From: Pigoraptor vietnamica
Taxonomy: Eukaryota > Opisthokonta > Filasterea
Direction of reading: 5' to 3'
NCBI GenBank assembly: GCA_943704525.1
Contig: CALSCQ010002043.1
Coordinates: 1 to 37,595 of the forward strand
DNA length: 37,595 nucleotides
Position numbers and translations under genes: made by a program
The notes under the pieces: model-generated
What the model saw: only the letters and a program-made list of their open reading frames with translations
The model's database searches: none
What the model was told of the DNA's origin: nothing
Shown: one piece after another, positions 1 to 10,328 of the stretch
Position numbering within the stretch: the first letter of the stretch is position 1
Layout of the letters: each line of letters starts with the position of its first letter

Positions 1-117
1 GGGGGGGGGAGGGGGCAGGGCAACACAGAGAGCCGCTTATGAAATTCCATTGCCGCGACGAGAGAACGGACGAGGCAGGCGGGCACACAGGCGGGCAAGC
101 AGATGGCGCATTCGCGC

Positions 118-931
118 ACCTTGAACGTGATCGAGTCCTCCCTGTAGTCCGCCGCGTCCTTATCGCTCGCGAGGGGGTGCGTGTCAATGTGCCGCTGCAG
201 CGCGTCCACCTGCTTCGAGATAATGTCGCGGTACGCCTCAAGCTCCGTGAGGCGGTCTTTCAGCGACTTGGACTTGAGCGACGCGAGCGACGACGAGCTG
301 CTCTTGCGGCGGAGGCTGCCCGTCGACCCGATCGATGCCGTCTCGATCAGCGACGTCTTGGATTGCTCAAGCATCTCGACCCACTGGTCGCGGTCCTCCT
401 TTGTGGCCGCGCGCAGGTAGTAGACGTTATCCTGCAGCGACACCTCGAACCTGTCGCGGCAATGCGGATACACGCGCTTGGTTCAGCAGAGACAAAAAAA
501 AAAAAAAATAATCTGCACGCGCGACTCTCTCAGATGGCGACCTCATGCTACCGTATGGAAAGCGCATTAACGGTTCGCATAGAGCACGTCCACCCCGCCA
601 CACACCTGAGCTCGTCGTACTCGTGCGGGACAATAATGGCCTCCCTCAGCGACATTGAGCCGCGGCACCCGTAGCCCATCTCCCCCTCGGATTTGTAGTA
701 GCTCAATATGCCGTTCTGCAGCACGAGCCAGCGGTCCTGCCACCCGTTGAGGTAGTTGGTCCACTTCGACAGCGTCCCCTCGAGATACGGCATGCCCCCG
801 ATGAACCCATTTCCGTCGTCAAAGTCGTCGTCGCTCTCGTTCAGGGGGCCGATCGACATGACGACGCGCGGTTTTGTTGGCGAGGGTGGCGGCATCTGGG
901 ACGCCAGCTGGGCGTGCTGCAATTGACTCAT
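118..931 (-). CDS. CERT1: Ceramide transfer protein (CERT/GPBP-like), 5' part: PH domain and coiled coil
   Basis: CERT carries ceramide from ER to Golgi, and its PH domain binds Golgi PI4P. Visible exons are 931-606 and 450-120, joined in phase (Arg codon split AG/G), giving 219 residues. After an acidic stretch (ESDDDFDD), a PH domain starts at about residue 38 with the family signature [15 protein letters not shown]. It then has [15 protein letters not shown] and ends near [12 protein letters not shown] Ser-rich segment follows, where the CERT serine-repeat lies, and then a coiled coil ([18 protein letters not shown]) and SITFK, both also present in human CERT. A donor follows position 120. 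The remaining coiled coil, FFAT region and START domain must lie left of the window, so this gene is partial. ATG at 931 begins MSQLQ. Intron 605-451 has an A-run on the plus strand (sense T-run). It is head-to-head with the PPTC7 gene. I am sure of the family. The missing START domain is inferred from the family. Confidence 0.9.
494..508. repeat. A-run in CERT intron 1
   Basis: A run of about 14 A on the plus strand, read as a T-run in the CERT sense. It lies upstream of the acceptor and may serve as a polypyrimidine tract. Confidence 0.8.
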
Positions 932-1879
932 GGGTGGTGTCCGCGCAGCCCACACACGCGCACACCGGCTCACGCGCGCTGCCGCCGCCGCACTGAGTGC
1001 ACGCGCACGGAAATCAAAGTCGAAAAGAGGGGTGATCACGATCCGCGAGCAGATTGGAACACGACGCGCCCCAAATTCAAATCTCGAGACGATTCGCGCC
1101 GAAATCAAGTGCCGAGATTCCCCGCACGGCAAAAAAAAACAAGGATCGCGCCCGTCTATAACGCCGGCGCAGTGCTGCTATTCACGCCGCTTTAGCCGCG
1201 CAGAGAGCAAATGACACTCGGCACACGCACTGTGTGGAATGTCAAGCACGCCCACTCGCACACACACACGCACACAAACAAGCGTCAGGTCTCGCGATTG
1301 CAGGATGCCAGCAAAGAGTGGCACAGGGAGTGTGCCTTGGAGAGAGATAGAGCGACTGGAAGTGCTATGTGACCTCGCAATGGGCGACGCCGTCCGTTTC
1401 AGTCGCGTTCAAACCTGCGCGCACTCGTGACATGCCCACATTGCGGGACGATACGCCTTTGTTTGGTAAATCACATTCATCTATGCCGTATTAGGCAATA
1501 ATAATCCTCCAATTGTCACTATAAATAATACATTTCATACCGCATTTTCTTAATATGGGTTTGTAATGTTGAGATGATTCTATTCATGTCTGAAATAGAT
1601 CCCATCAGTGCTACCACCCCGGATATTTCGGACAATGAAGCCTAATTAGGTTCGAGTGGCTGGTGGGAGTGATGTGACGTCAGTACAGCTGGGAGTGATG
1701 TGACACCACCAAACCAAACGCGAACGGCCAAAAGGCGCTCACATCGCCCACAGGCCTCTTAAAACAACTGCGTAGTGTGTGAGTGTGGTGCGTGTTCGAC
1801 ACAGTTCTCACGCTCTCGCTTGCGATCGCCGTCTTTTGTGGACGGCTTCCGCGCCGTCCGCTGCACGGCATTACGAACC
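932..1879. promoter_or_regulatory. Divergent CERT/PPTC7 promoter region with CRE-like site and direct repeat
   Basis: No coding exon seen. The stretch holds a short CA-rich tract near 1258-1278, an AT-rich island about 1470-1620, and the perfect palindrome CCTAATTAGG at 1641-1650. Two copies of TGGGAGTGATGTGAC lie at 1664-1678 and 1690-1704. The first runs into a perfect CRE palindrome TGACGTCA at 1675-1682. Promoter function is inferred from position between two divergent genes and from the clustered sites. Confidence 0.5.
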
Positions 1880-4157
1880 ATGCGCCCAACGGCGGCGCTG
1901 TGGCAGCAATCAGGGCACATTGCCCCGTCTACACGGCCCAGTGTTGTGCGCACCGTCGCAGAGGGCGTCGCGCGACTCTGCGCAGCGCCTTCCCCCCTTT
2001 CGATCGTTGCGCCGTCGCTCGCTGCGGGTGCGCCAGGCCGAGCACGTCAGCCTGCGGTTCTGCTGTCGCGCGTGTGGGCGCAGGCGCGCTGCAGTGCGTC
2101 GATTCACCTGCCGGCGCATCTGATTACGGCGGCGACGTATAGGACGGCCGTATTATCGCAGCCGTCCGTGGGCCTGCGCCCGCTGAGTGTCGGGTCGGTG
2201 TGGAAGACCACTGCGCGCGGCTTCACCACGTGGCGACGAACCATGAGCGGCGACTCGGAGGGACAGGGGTCCGCGAAGCGAAGATGGTCGTCGGCAGCAC
2301 GTGCGTCCGTGCGTGTTGCGATCGTGGGCGCGCACTTGCAGGCGGCCCTTGCGCTCGCGAACCACGTCAAGTGCGACGGGGCGAGCGTACAGTCCAATTT
2401 TTTCAGCTCGTGGTCACGTGGGGCGTCCCCCAGCGCGACCAAGGCCTCTGGCGAGGCTGAGGCAGCACAGTCCGAGAGTGTGCTCACTATGGTTCCCGTG
2501 CGTCTGCGGCTCGACGTGGCGGTCGCGTGCCAGGGCAAGCCGGAAGAGACGTCGCAGTCGAGCAGGGGTTCGCAGAAGCAGCCGCCCGCGCCGCCCGCGG
2601 AACTGCCGCCTCACAAGCGGTGCGACTGCGGAGAGGACGCCTTCTTCATTGCCGAGACGCGCAAGACCTCGTTTATTGGTTAGTGTGGAACTTGGTGCGC
2701 TGCCTGTCTAAATTTATGGGTCCATGCACATGTGCGCGTGTGTGTGCATTCCCTTAATAAGAGAGGGGGGGGGGAATGTGCGCTGTGGGTCATCGTATGC
2801 TGCGGTATGCGCGCTTACCACTGCAGGCGTTGCGGACGGTGTTGGCGGATGGCGGCAGCTCGACATCGATCCCTCTGAATTTGCGTGGGCTCTCATGATC
2901 AATTGCGAAACGGCCGCACTTGAACGGGACGATGCCACGCCGAAGGAAATTATGGCAACGGTGTGTGCCATTTGAGGATATCCGTTCCGCCGCACGCGTC
3001 TCTCGACCATAGCTGTCGCTTGCACGCGGCCCTTGCTAACACTGGGCCTTTCGCTGCGCAGGCGTACAATAAGCTCCTCAAGGACAAAAAAGTCAAAGCA
3101 GGTGCGTGTGCAGTGTTCGATGCTTGCGGACAGTGACATTGACGCATGTCGCAAGTGAATGGGTGGGCAAGGCTTGTTCGTGGTTGTGCGTGAATCAGTG
3201 GCGGCTGCCCTGGCAGATGTTGCACGGGTGTTGCGACCACATGTCTCACGTGCCTTTGCATTCGTGCGCGCAGGCAGCAGCACGGCCGTTGTGCTTGCGG
3301 TCGACAAGGCGAGCGGCATTGCGACTGCGGCGAATCTGGGTGACTCTGGCTTTATAGTGTTGCGCGACGGCGTCGTGTTCGGGGAGACGGCCGAGCAGCA
3401 GCACTACTTCAACTGTCCCTACCAGCTGTCCGTGCCGATGAAAAATTCGATCAGGGACTCGGTCGCAATGGTGCGTGCACAAGTCTGCTATTGCCTTCGT
3501 TTTCCTGATGTGCTGTGTTGTGTTCTCTGTTTACGTGTGCCCGCTCGAAGTGTGCGTGTGTGCTTCGTGTAAGCACGCCCCTCACTCCATCTCTGTCCTC
3601 AATTTCAGGCCGACTCGTACCGCTTTCAGCTGCGCGCGGGTGACATTGTCATTATGGCGACCGACGGCCTCTTCGATAACATGTTCTCCGGAGAAGTGGA
3701 GGAGGTAAGTCCAGCGACACGTGACCGGTCGTGCAACGCTCAAACACGTCGGCGGTCCCCTCCGCAGGTCGTCAATCACGTGACCGACCAGGGCGGCAGC
3801 CTGCAAGACGTGGCGGATGCCATATTGGCGCGCGCACTCGCCTTCTCTCACGATGCGAGCCGAATGTCGCCGTATGCGCGCGAATCCCTCCGCAACAAGA
3901 TATTCTACGTGGGAGGGTGGGTGTGCTTGGAATTGCGCTGGGACCTTCATCCTGTGCGTTGGTGCTGCGTCGTATGAGGTCTTCTGCCCTGCTTCAATTG
4001 CAACTGCGTCGGTACACGTGCAGTGCCGCTGTTCTTTCCCCTTGTTGAAGCGTGTGGTGTGTCTCACGTGCGCAGCAAAGTGGACGACATAACAGTGATG
4101 GTCGCTCGCGTGGTACCGGACGTCCCCGACGCAGTGCCGGCCTCGCACAAGAAATAG
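1880..4157 (+). CDS. PPTC7: PP2C-type mitochondrial protein phosphatase, PPTC7/PTC7-like
   Basis: Metal-dependent Ser/Thr phosphatase. PPTC7/Ptc7 act in mitochondria, for example on coenzyme Q biosynthesis. Exons: 1880-2678, 2827-2960, 3062-3101, 3274-3470, 3609-3704, 3768-3916, 4076-4157, all in phase, giving 498 residues. Catalytic landmarks in order are GEDAFF, VADGVGGW (split by intron 1), SSTAVVLAVD, ANLGDSGF, EQQHYFNCPYQLS, ATDGLFDNM and KVDDITVMVARV. These are the metal-binding Asp motifs of the PPTC7 branch, and the first reads GED where the animal protein has GDD. The first ~245 residues are Arg/Ala/Ser-rich and poor in acidic residues at the start, as in a mitochondrial presequence, but unusually long. 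I chose the ATG at 1880 (context accATGc). An in-frame ATG lies upstream at 1775. It converges on HOP2. Family assignment is secure, while the exact N-terminus is not. Confidence 0.92.
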
Positions 4158-4805
4158 AGTGTGTGATGCGATCCATATCCAATCGAGTGTGTGTATGACG
4201 CATACGACCAGATATCCTCTCGTGCGACGCATGGACCCACATGTTACTGAGAAGCCCATCACTAGCGCCCTTGTGCTCCGGCAGAGTGTCTTTCAGTGAA
4301 TCCTCGGTTATTCTCTTGCTTGGTGTCACTTTAGGCTGTAGAGTCGTCAATGTGTCGCGGCGGTTTTGCGTGGACGTTGCTTTCCACTCGTGCCTGGCTT
4401 ATTTTGGCTTCGGGCGATCAGTTGAACGCCTCGAGCGCCAATTAACCGAACGCACCCGACGCACTCGACGCTCTCGATGACGCACCCGACGCTCTCGATT
4501 ACATACCCGACACAGCCGACACACCACGCCGCAGTTTTAGTGCCCCTCGTGTGTGTATCGCGTTACACTGTCACATGATGTCCAGCGAGGGGCGTTGCTT
4601 TGGCTCCGTGGACGAGCGTGATTGGCGCGCAAAGTGGTGGCTGGAGAGCAATAAGGAGAGGTTCAAGCGAAGGGGCGTTGCGAATAGAGCGAAAAATGAA
4701 TGCGCCAATTTGCATAGAATTAATTTTTCGATTTTGCGTGTGTAAGAGAGAATAGGCTCGCACAGACACTCCGTTGTGCGATTTTCTTTCCGCTTCTTCA
4801 TTTTT
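4158..4805. other. Convergent 3' spacer between PPTC7 and HOP2
   Basis: No supported gene. It must hold both 3' UTRs. A short degenerate tandem repeat sits inside (4450-4525). The rest shows no recognisable element. Confidence 0.5.
4450..4525. repeat. Degenerate tandem minirepeat, CCGACGCACTCGACGCTCTCGA-like units
   Basis: Units of ACCCGACGC/ACTCGACGC/TCTCGAT recur, with the 20-base word GACGCNCNCGACGCTCTCGA occurring twice. Only a few copies, imperfect. Confidence 0.6.
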
Positions 4806-6100
4806 TCAGTTGGCGAAAATGGCGACGTCTATCTTGCGGTCCTCCTCCGTTTCGACGCCGAGCTCTTCGAAGAACTCGCGACGGCGCTTGTTAACGTTCT
4901 CCATGATCGTGTCAGCCATTTCGAGGCACTGCGCAACACCGCGTCAGGAACGCGGTTCACCCACACCACGCACGCCTGCTATTCACAAACGCAGCAAAGC
5001 ACACGACAACGCGTTACAAAGAGACGCTGAAAGACAATGTAGACCTCAGGAGCAGCAACAGACGACCACTCACCATGCGCTTCCTCTTCCTGAACGCCGT
5101 CAACGCCTCCCCAAACTTCTTATACACCTGCAGGCAGCGAGTGATCATAAGCAGCCGCATTTGCGCACGCGCGCACATGCCATATCGTCACGTGGGGAGA
5201 CCCACCGCCTCGCGCTCCTCCTTCGACACGAGCTTCGTGCCCGACCGCAGCATTTCCACGCGGGCCTCGTTCTTCGCATTCTCTGCCTGGAGCGTCGCAA
5301 GGCGTTGGACGAGCCCCTCTGTCGTCAGGGACGCCTGGAGTTCGCGGAGCTCTGCGCGCATGAAATGAGGTCACGCGCAATTTTTTTGAGAACACGAACC
5401 GGAGGAGAATATTTGAAGCCGTAGTGTCGCCCGTCTTCACCCACCGGCCTCGAGTGCGCGCACCTGCTGCACGGCCTCCGCATTGGACGCCTTGAGTGTT
5501 TCCATTTCTTTGTCAAGCGCATCCAATTCGCCCTCTGTCGTCGCGGGGAAGGAGTCCTGCATTGGGGATGCCGGCGACAACAGCTCCGTCAGCGTTCCAC
5601 TTAACACAAACAGTCGCACGCGCACACACAGCAGAACATCCCACCTGCTTCGTCACGTAAATCTTCGACTTGCCGTACTCCTTCTCGCGAATTCGGTCGG
5701 CGGCAGCGAGGCTCGCAAGGGCCTTCACAACGGCCGTCTTGCCGACTTTGCCGTGAAGGTTGTTGAAAATATCAACTGCGCACGAGTGGAAATCAGTGTT
5801 AACGCAACTACACAGACTTGTCACGCAAAACATCGAGCAGATGCTGAAACAACGTCGTCGACCAAACGGCGAGAGACCCACTTGCGCTGTATGGCCGGTT
5901 CTGCTTTGCGAGGTAGTCGAAGATGATGGACTCGGCCTGTGCGCCTGCGTGAGATTGGACGCATCAAGTCACACACAGCACCCCCACGTACAATGGACAT
6001 GACTCACATACAGCGTAACCCGCAATGGACCTGACTCGCACGTGCACGCACACACACACATCGCACCTTCGTCGTCTCCCTTCGCCTTCTTCGGCGGCAT
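4806..6100 (-). CDS. PSMC3IP: Homologous-pairing protein 2 (HOP2 / PSMC3IP / TBPIP)
   Basis: HOP2 works with MND1 to stimulate DMC1/RAD51 strand exchange in meiosis. Exons: 6100-6067, 5944-5882, 5775-5645, 5556-5445, 5351-5206, 5127-5074, 4928-4806, all in phase, giving 220 residues (human about 217). After a Lys-rich start (MPPKKAKGDDEG) comes the winged-helix domain, about residues 13-76, with YLAKQNRPYSA, GKTAVVKALASLA and EYGKSKIYVTKQ, matching the family block by block. Leucine-zipper coiled coils follow (ELDALDKEMETL; ELRELQASLTTEGL, where human HOP2 has a similar SALTTPEM block). The C-terminal helix has FRKRKRM and ADTIMENVNKRRREFFEELGVETEED. Exon 4 was placed to start at GAC (5556), since VTKQ-DSF then aligns with the family. 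A slightly longer exon beginning upstream is possible. It diverges from PGGT1B. Confidence 0.93.
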
Positions 6101-6512
6101 TCTCAGACGCAATCCACTTGATGTCCAACAGAGAAAACGACGGCAAAGCAGACACCGTACAACAGAAAACCCAACGTGCAACAACTTGCGAATAACAACG
6201 ACGTCAAAAATTGGATTTGGCTCTTTTTCTTTTTGTCGAAAGCCGTATGTCGCAGCGCTTACACACCCGACTCCGTGGTCATCAAATTTGAGTTTTCCCG
6301 CCACCATTTATCCGAGAAATCGGTTGATCTTCCAGCCCACGTCATCAGAACCAAATTGTTCATGGCGTCATTGATGCGTCATCAATGAGGGAGAGAAGAG
6401 CACAGCTGTGCGCTGCGTGTCGGGCACATCTCGGTTTTGCGATGCATATATACTTAAGTGCTTATGTACGCGTGTGCCTGTGTGCGTAGGACTGCGCTCC
6501 ATATCTTCCAAA
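6101..6512. promoter_or_regulatory. Divergent HOP2/PGGT1B promoter region with cgtca half-sites
   Basis: No coding exon seen. At 6341-6386 there are three CRE/ATF half-sites (cgtca). One lies in the inverted repeat ATTGATG-cgt-CATCAAT (about 6370-6386). The 11-mer GCGTCATCAAT at 6376-6386 recurs exactly in the OBI1/NBR1 promoter. Function inferred. Confidence 0.5.
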
Positions 6513-8068
6513 ATGGAGTTTGTGCGTGACATGCACGTGAAGTACTTCAAGCGGTGTTTGCAGTTGCTGCCACACCTCTACACGTCCCTCGACGTGAACA
6601 GGTCCGTGCTGCTGTGGTTGCTGCGTGAGTCTTCTCATAGATGCCGTTTGCAGGGGAGGGTCCCGCGCCGATCTTTAAAGTGCAATGCCCTTCTGCCGAT
6701 GAATGAATAAGTGTGCCGGCTGTTCTAATTGCTGCCCGTGTGTGCGCAGGCTGACTGTCGCGTTCTTCTGCCTGTCCGGGCTCGACCTTCTCGGCGCCGT
6801 CGACGCTCTCCCGAACAAGCGTGAAATGATCGACTGGATATACAACCTGCAGATCATGCGAGACCCCGCCGACCCAGGTAAGGAAGAAGTGGACTCGCAC
6901 TCGCGTCACGTGCATGTCCACTGCTCACTCACTCCCTGTGCAACCGACAGACAAGAACGTCGAGCGTTGCGGTTTCCGTGGCGGCACTTTTCTCGGAGTG
7001 CCATTCGATCCCTCCGGCGAAGTCAGCCGGGGTTGTCCGCACCCTCTCGACGGTGGTCATATCGGTGCGTGCGCGAGTGTGCGGACACCTCTGAGTCGAG
7101 TTGTTCCCTCATGGGCTGTCGTGTAATCCTTTTGTGTGCAGCGATGACATATACGGCCCTTGCATGCCTTGGCATTCTCGGCGACGATTTCTCTCGCGTC
7201 GACCGTGCGTCCATTGCGAAGGGCCTCGCAAAACTGCAGCTTAAGGACGGAAGGTGCGCACTTTCTCTTCTCAATCAATTCACTTCCAAGCGAATGCGAC
7301 CACTCACTGTGTGCATTTCCACCCCACAGCTTCTGCACGACGGCCGAGGGCAGCGAGAACGACATGCGGTTTGTGTATTGCGCCTGTGTCATCAGCAGCA
7401 TGATAGGCGACTGGTCCGGCGTCAACACGGAGACGATGGTCGACTACATCCGGAAGAGCTTTGTGCGTACCTGCGGTGGCCGTGCGTGTTGTGCGTGCCG
7501 TGCGTGTTGTGCGTTCGTGCCGTGCTGCGCACCCCTTCGTGCACGACGTGTGGTTAATGTCGCTGTATGTTCTGACCGGAGTTGCCTTGCAATGCAGGGA
7601 TATGATGGTGGCTTTGGGCAAGGACCGCACCTTGAAGCGCACGGTACGTTAGCGTTTTCTCTGTTTAGGCGTGTGTGGTGTGGAGGCGTGTGTCAGTGGG
7701 TCTGTGTGTTTGTGTACTTGTATCACGCGCAACTGATTATGCAATGCTTTTCACAGGTGGCTCAACCTACTGCGCTGTGGCGTCGCTCTATCTCTTGGGG
7801 AAACTTGACACGGCGCTTTCTGCGGAAGAGAGGGTATGTGTTTGCGCTTCTGCTGCCATGCCCATTCAATGTCTTGATATCGAGCGCATCTTCGCTCAAC
7901 AGGCCAAGCTTGTGCGGTGGTGCCTCATGCGCCAAGAGTGCGGATTCCAAGGGCGACCCAACAAGCTGCAGGACACGTGCTACTCGTTCTGGGTCGGCGC
8001 CTCTCTCAAGGCACGTGACATGCTCTTGTTCATGTCATTCCGCCATACAAAACACCAACGGAGGGTCG

Positions 8069-8112
<44 letters not shown>

Positions 8113-8617
8113 TTTTTTTTTCTGTGTGTGTGTGTTTCATTTCGGCGTGGTTTTGCTGTGTGCTTTGAGGCTGTTTCACACATTACCCCAAACAGTCGCT
8201 CACTTCTCACACGCTTGCCTTGCACAGATGCTCGGCGCCTTCGGCATGGTCGATGAGGCGTCGAACCGCACTTTCCTTCTGCAGACACAGGTCGACAAGA
8301 CGGGCGGCTTTGGGAAGGTCGTGGGGGTACACCCGGGTGCGTTGAACGCGCAGTGGCAATTATCCGTGCGCGTCTCGTAAGCTCACGCAAATTCGGGTAC
8401 CTCAGCGCGGACACTCAAATTGTGTTCGACGACGCCCCTTCGCCTGCTTGTACTGATGCCTCGCTCCCCGTCGTGCGCAGACGTCCTGCACTCATACTTT
8501 GGCGTTGCTGCGTTCTCGCTAATGGGCATGGAGGGCCTGGCGCCCCTTGACCCCGCCTTCAATGTCAGCGAGCGTGCCGCACGCCACATCATGGCGCTGT
8601 CTGGACACACGCGGTGA
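6513..8617 (+). CDS. PGGT1B: Geranylgeranyltransferase type I beta subunit
   Basis: Beta subunit of the heterodimer that adds geranylgeranyl to CaaX cysteines of Rho/Rac-type GTPases in the cytosol. Exons: 6513-6601, 6750-6877, 6951-7064, 7142-7253, 7330-7462, 7598-7643, 7757-7833, 7903-8010, 8228-8336, 8481-8617, in phase, 350 residues. Family blocks in order: VKYFKRCLQLLP, RLTVAFFCLSGLDLL, CGFRGGTFLG, GHIAMTYTALACLGILGDD, LQLKDGSFC, EGSENDMRFVYCA, HGGSTYCAVASL, QGRPNKLQDTCYSFWVGASLK, HPDVLHSYFG. These match type I beta rather than farnesyl or Rab transferase beta. The zinc ligands are present: Asp257, Cys259 and His309. Intron 8 starts with GC (AAG/GCACGT), because no in-frame GT donor restores the reading frame. 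That intron also holds a GT array and a T-run. The 3' end converges on ATP23, 196 bases apart. Confidence 0.95.
8068..8137. repeat. (GT)n with internal T-run in PGGT1B intron 8
   Basis: Two GT/TG blocks flank about 14 T. GT is on the sense strand of the host gene. Confidence 0.9.
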
Positions 8618-8813
8618 CGAAATATTGCTCCCGGTAAAAAGAGTACCAAATCGTCGCCTTTTTCATTTCGTTGGGTGGCAGTTTCTCTCAATTTTCTCGA
8701 GCCGTTGGGCTTTACGGTTGAGATGCAGAACTGCTTGGAACATCGGTTTTGCGCGCTAGTGGTCGCGTGTGTGGCGTCGGTGTAACGGCTTGACTCAGAG
8801 CACTCCCACACCC

Positions 8814-9126
8814 TCATCCGGGCTTGCTGTGCCGCCACATGGCCTGTCGCGGATAGTGCATCGTGTCGCGCTGTTCCAACGGCGGGCGATCGCGTAGGCA
8901 CGTGGTCACCAGCGCATTGAGCACGGCGGGGGGAAAGTGGCATCCGGAGCCCGCCAGTGACTTTGCCGCATCACGCAGGATGCACTGGCGCCGAAATGGG
9001 AAGGGAACGGCCTCTGCATTGCGAAATGATGAGCACACGAGGACGAGGATATCTGAATAACGAAACACTCTGTGGCTGAGCTTGCGTCTGATTCACACAC
9101 ACACACACACGCACACACACACACAA

Positions 9127-9158
<32 letters not shown>

Positions 9159-9892
9159 CACTAACACTAACACTAACACTACATACCGCACTGTCCGTAC
9201 GTGCTCGCGCGAATCTCGCTGCATGCGCGCCGTTGGCAGTCGGAGGTTGTGTCAATCCCTCGGCACTCGTCATATGCATGCACCTGCGGCGCGATTTCAA
9301 ACACACTCGAAATTAAGCCGCGCAGTGCGAACAAGTGGAGGCGCCAAAGGAATCGAAGCGCAGCCAATCGACTCGAATCGCACGGCGCGGACAAGCGTGG
9401 GAGGGGAAATGATGTTGCAGTCATTTTGCTAAACAAAATGAAGTTGAAGTCGTTGCAGTTAATGACATCCATTTCGCATCGACCCACCAGCTCGTGCATA
9501 AGCGTGGGTTCCACGTCCGACGACTTGAGTGCATCACAGCAGAGGACTATGCGCCTCGCTGTGGGGCTGTAATAGCCGTTGAGGCCGTCGCCGTTTGTGC
9601 CGTGGCAAGGGCGACACTGCGAATGGCGACAACAACGCAAATGAGTAAGGCGCAGACGTGACAATGTCTCAGGTGGATCTCGCCCAAGAGAGCGTAATGT
9701 ATATGGGCTTTTGAATTTCACGACGCAGAGTCTCGCTGCATTGCAGCCCTGCCCCTTTTACGCCCTTACCGTGATTCCTCTTGCGAGTGCGCCGCAGTGT
9801 GCGTCCCTTATGGCGCGCAACAGCGTCTGCGGGCGCGGCCGCTTGAGCGCTGCTCCGAGCACGGCATCGCATTCGCGCTGGGCAAGCGACAT
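8814..9892 (-). CDS. ATP23: Mitochondrial inner membrane protease / ATP synthase assembly factor ATP23
   Basis: ATP23 (human XRCC6BP1/KUB3) is a zinc metallopeptidase of the mitochondrial intermembrane space. In yeast it processes Atp6 and helps assemble the ATP synthase Fo part. Exons: 9892-9770, 9616-9488, 9283-9187, 9013-8814, in phase, 182 residues. Exon 1 gives RECDAVLGAALKRPRPQTLLRAI-type sequence seen before the Cys motif. Exon 2 has CRPC and the conserved GYYSPTARRIVLC. The active-site HExxH is built across an intron: exon 2 ends HEL (His82, Glu83) and exon 3 begins VHAYDECRG (His86). ACSEIRAS and a GQC motif follow, then the C-terminal CILRDAAKSLA block. The segment after GQC is shorter than in human ATP23. 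ATG at 9892 is the first clear start, but an acceptor-like gatcgcag lies just upstream, so a 5' exon may be missing. Intron 3 carries a GT array, T-run and telomere-like repeat. Confidence 0.9.
9093..9184. repeat. (CA)n, A-run and (CACTAA)n in ATP23 intron 3
   Basis: CA dinucleotides run to about 9136, then about 22 A. At 9158-9181 there are four units of CACTAA-type repeat (sense TTAGTG), which resembles a variant telomere repeat. In the sense of ATP23 this reads GT-rich. Confidence 0.9.
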
Positions 9893-10328
9893 GGCCTGCG
9901 ATCATATGCAGCATATATGGCCTCTACACTTTCGCGCGCCGAGGTGGAAGTGTGAGCGGCCCCTGGCGGCCGCGGAGACTAAAAATTCCCGGGTCACTGC
10001 TCTTCCAGACATGTCCGTTGACACGTGCGGCCTTGACCATACACAATCACTGGACTGCGGCGAAGCCGGCCGATCAGTCAGATCGCCTGTGTTCGAGGAC
10101 GCATCGCCCCCTCATTCGCGGCTTCAATTCAGGCTGTGCGGCAGGAGCAGTCGACGCGGAAACTTCAATGTAACGCGCACGCACGCACGCGCAGCAACTG
10201 AATGCCCCCGCTGCCGGCGGCGGCGCCGGCGGGCCGTTGAGACTCCGGCTCAGTTGCCGGACTGAACTAGCAGGAGAAGAGAGAGGCACAAGGGTGCCGG
10301 CCGCCGGGCCATATAATAGACGGATCAG
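9893..10328. promoter_or_regulatory. ATP23 5' region and gene A 3' region
   Basis: No confident exon. It holds a GC-rich core (about 10203-10240) enclosed by 8-base inverted arms GCAACTGA/TCAGTTGC (about 10194-10258). A word at 10084-10097 is repeated beyond gene C. An open frame on the minus strand from 10016 stops at 9906 and is probably not coding. An upstream ATP23 exon cannot be excluded. Confidence 0.35.

Noticed and set aside
2714-3319. Minus-strand open frame opposite the PPTC7 gene
   Set aside because: Crosses PPTC7 introns and exons whose protein is clearly conserved. No similarity of its own.
5557-5600. Extended HOP2 exon 4 including LTELLSPASPMQ
   Set aside because: The acceptor ttaag upstream gives the wrong phase, whereas atgcag before GAC keeps phase and aligns VTKQ-DSF with the family.
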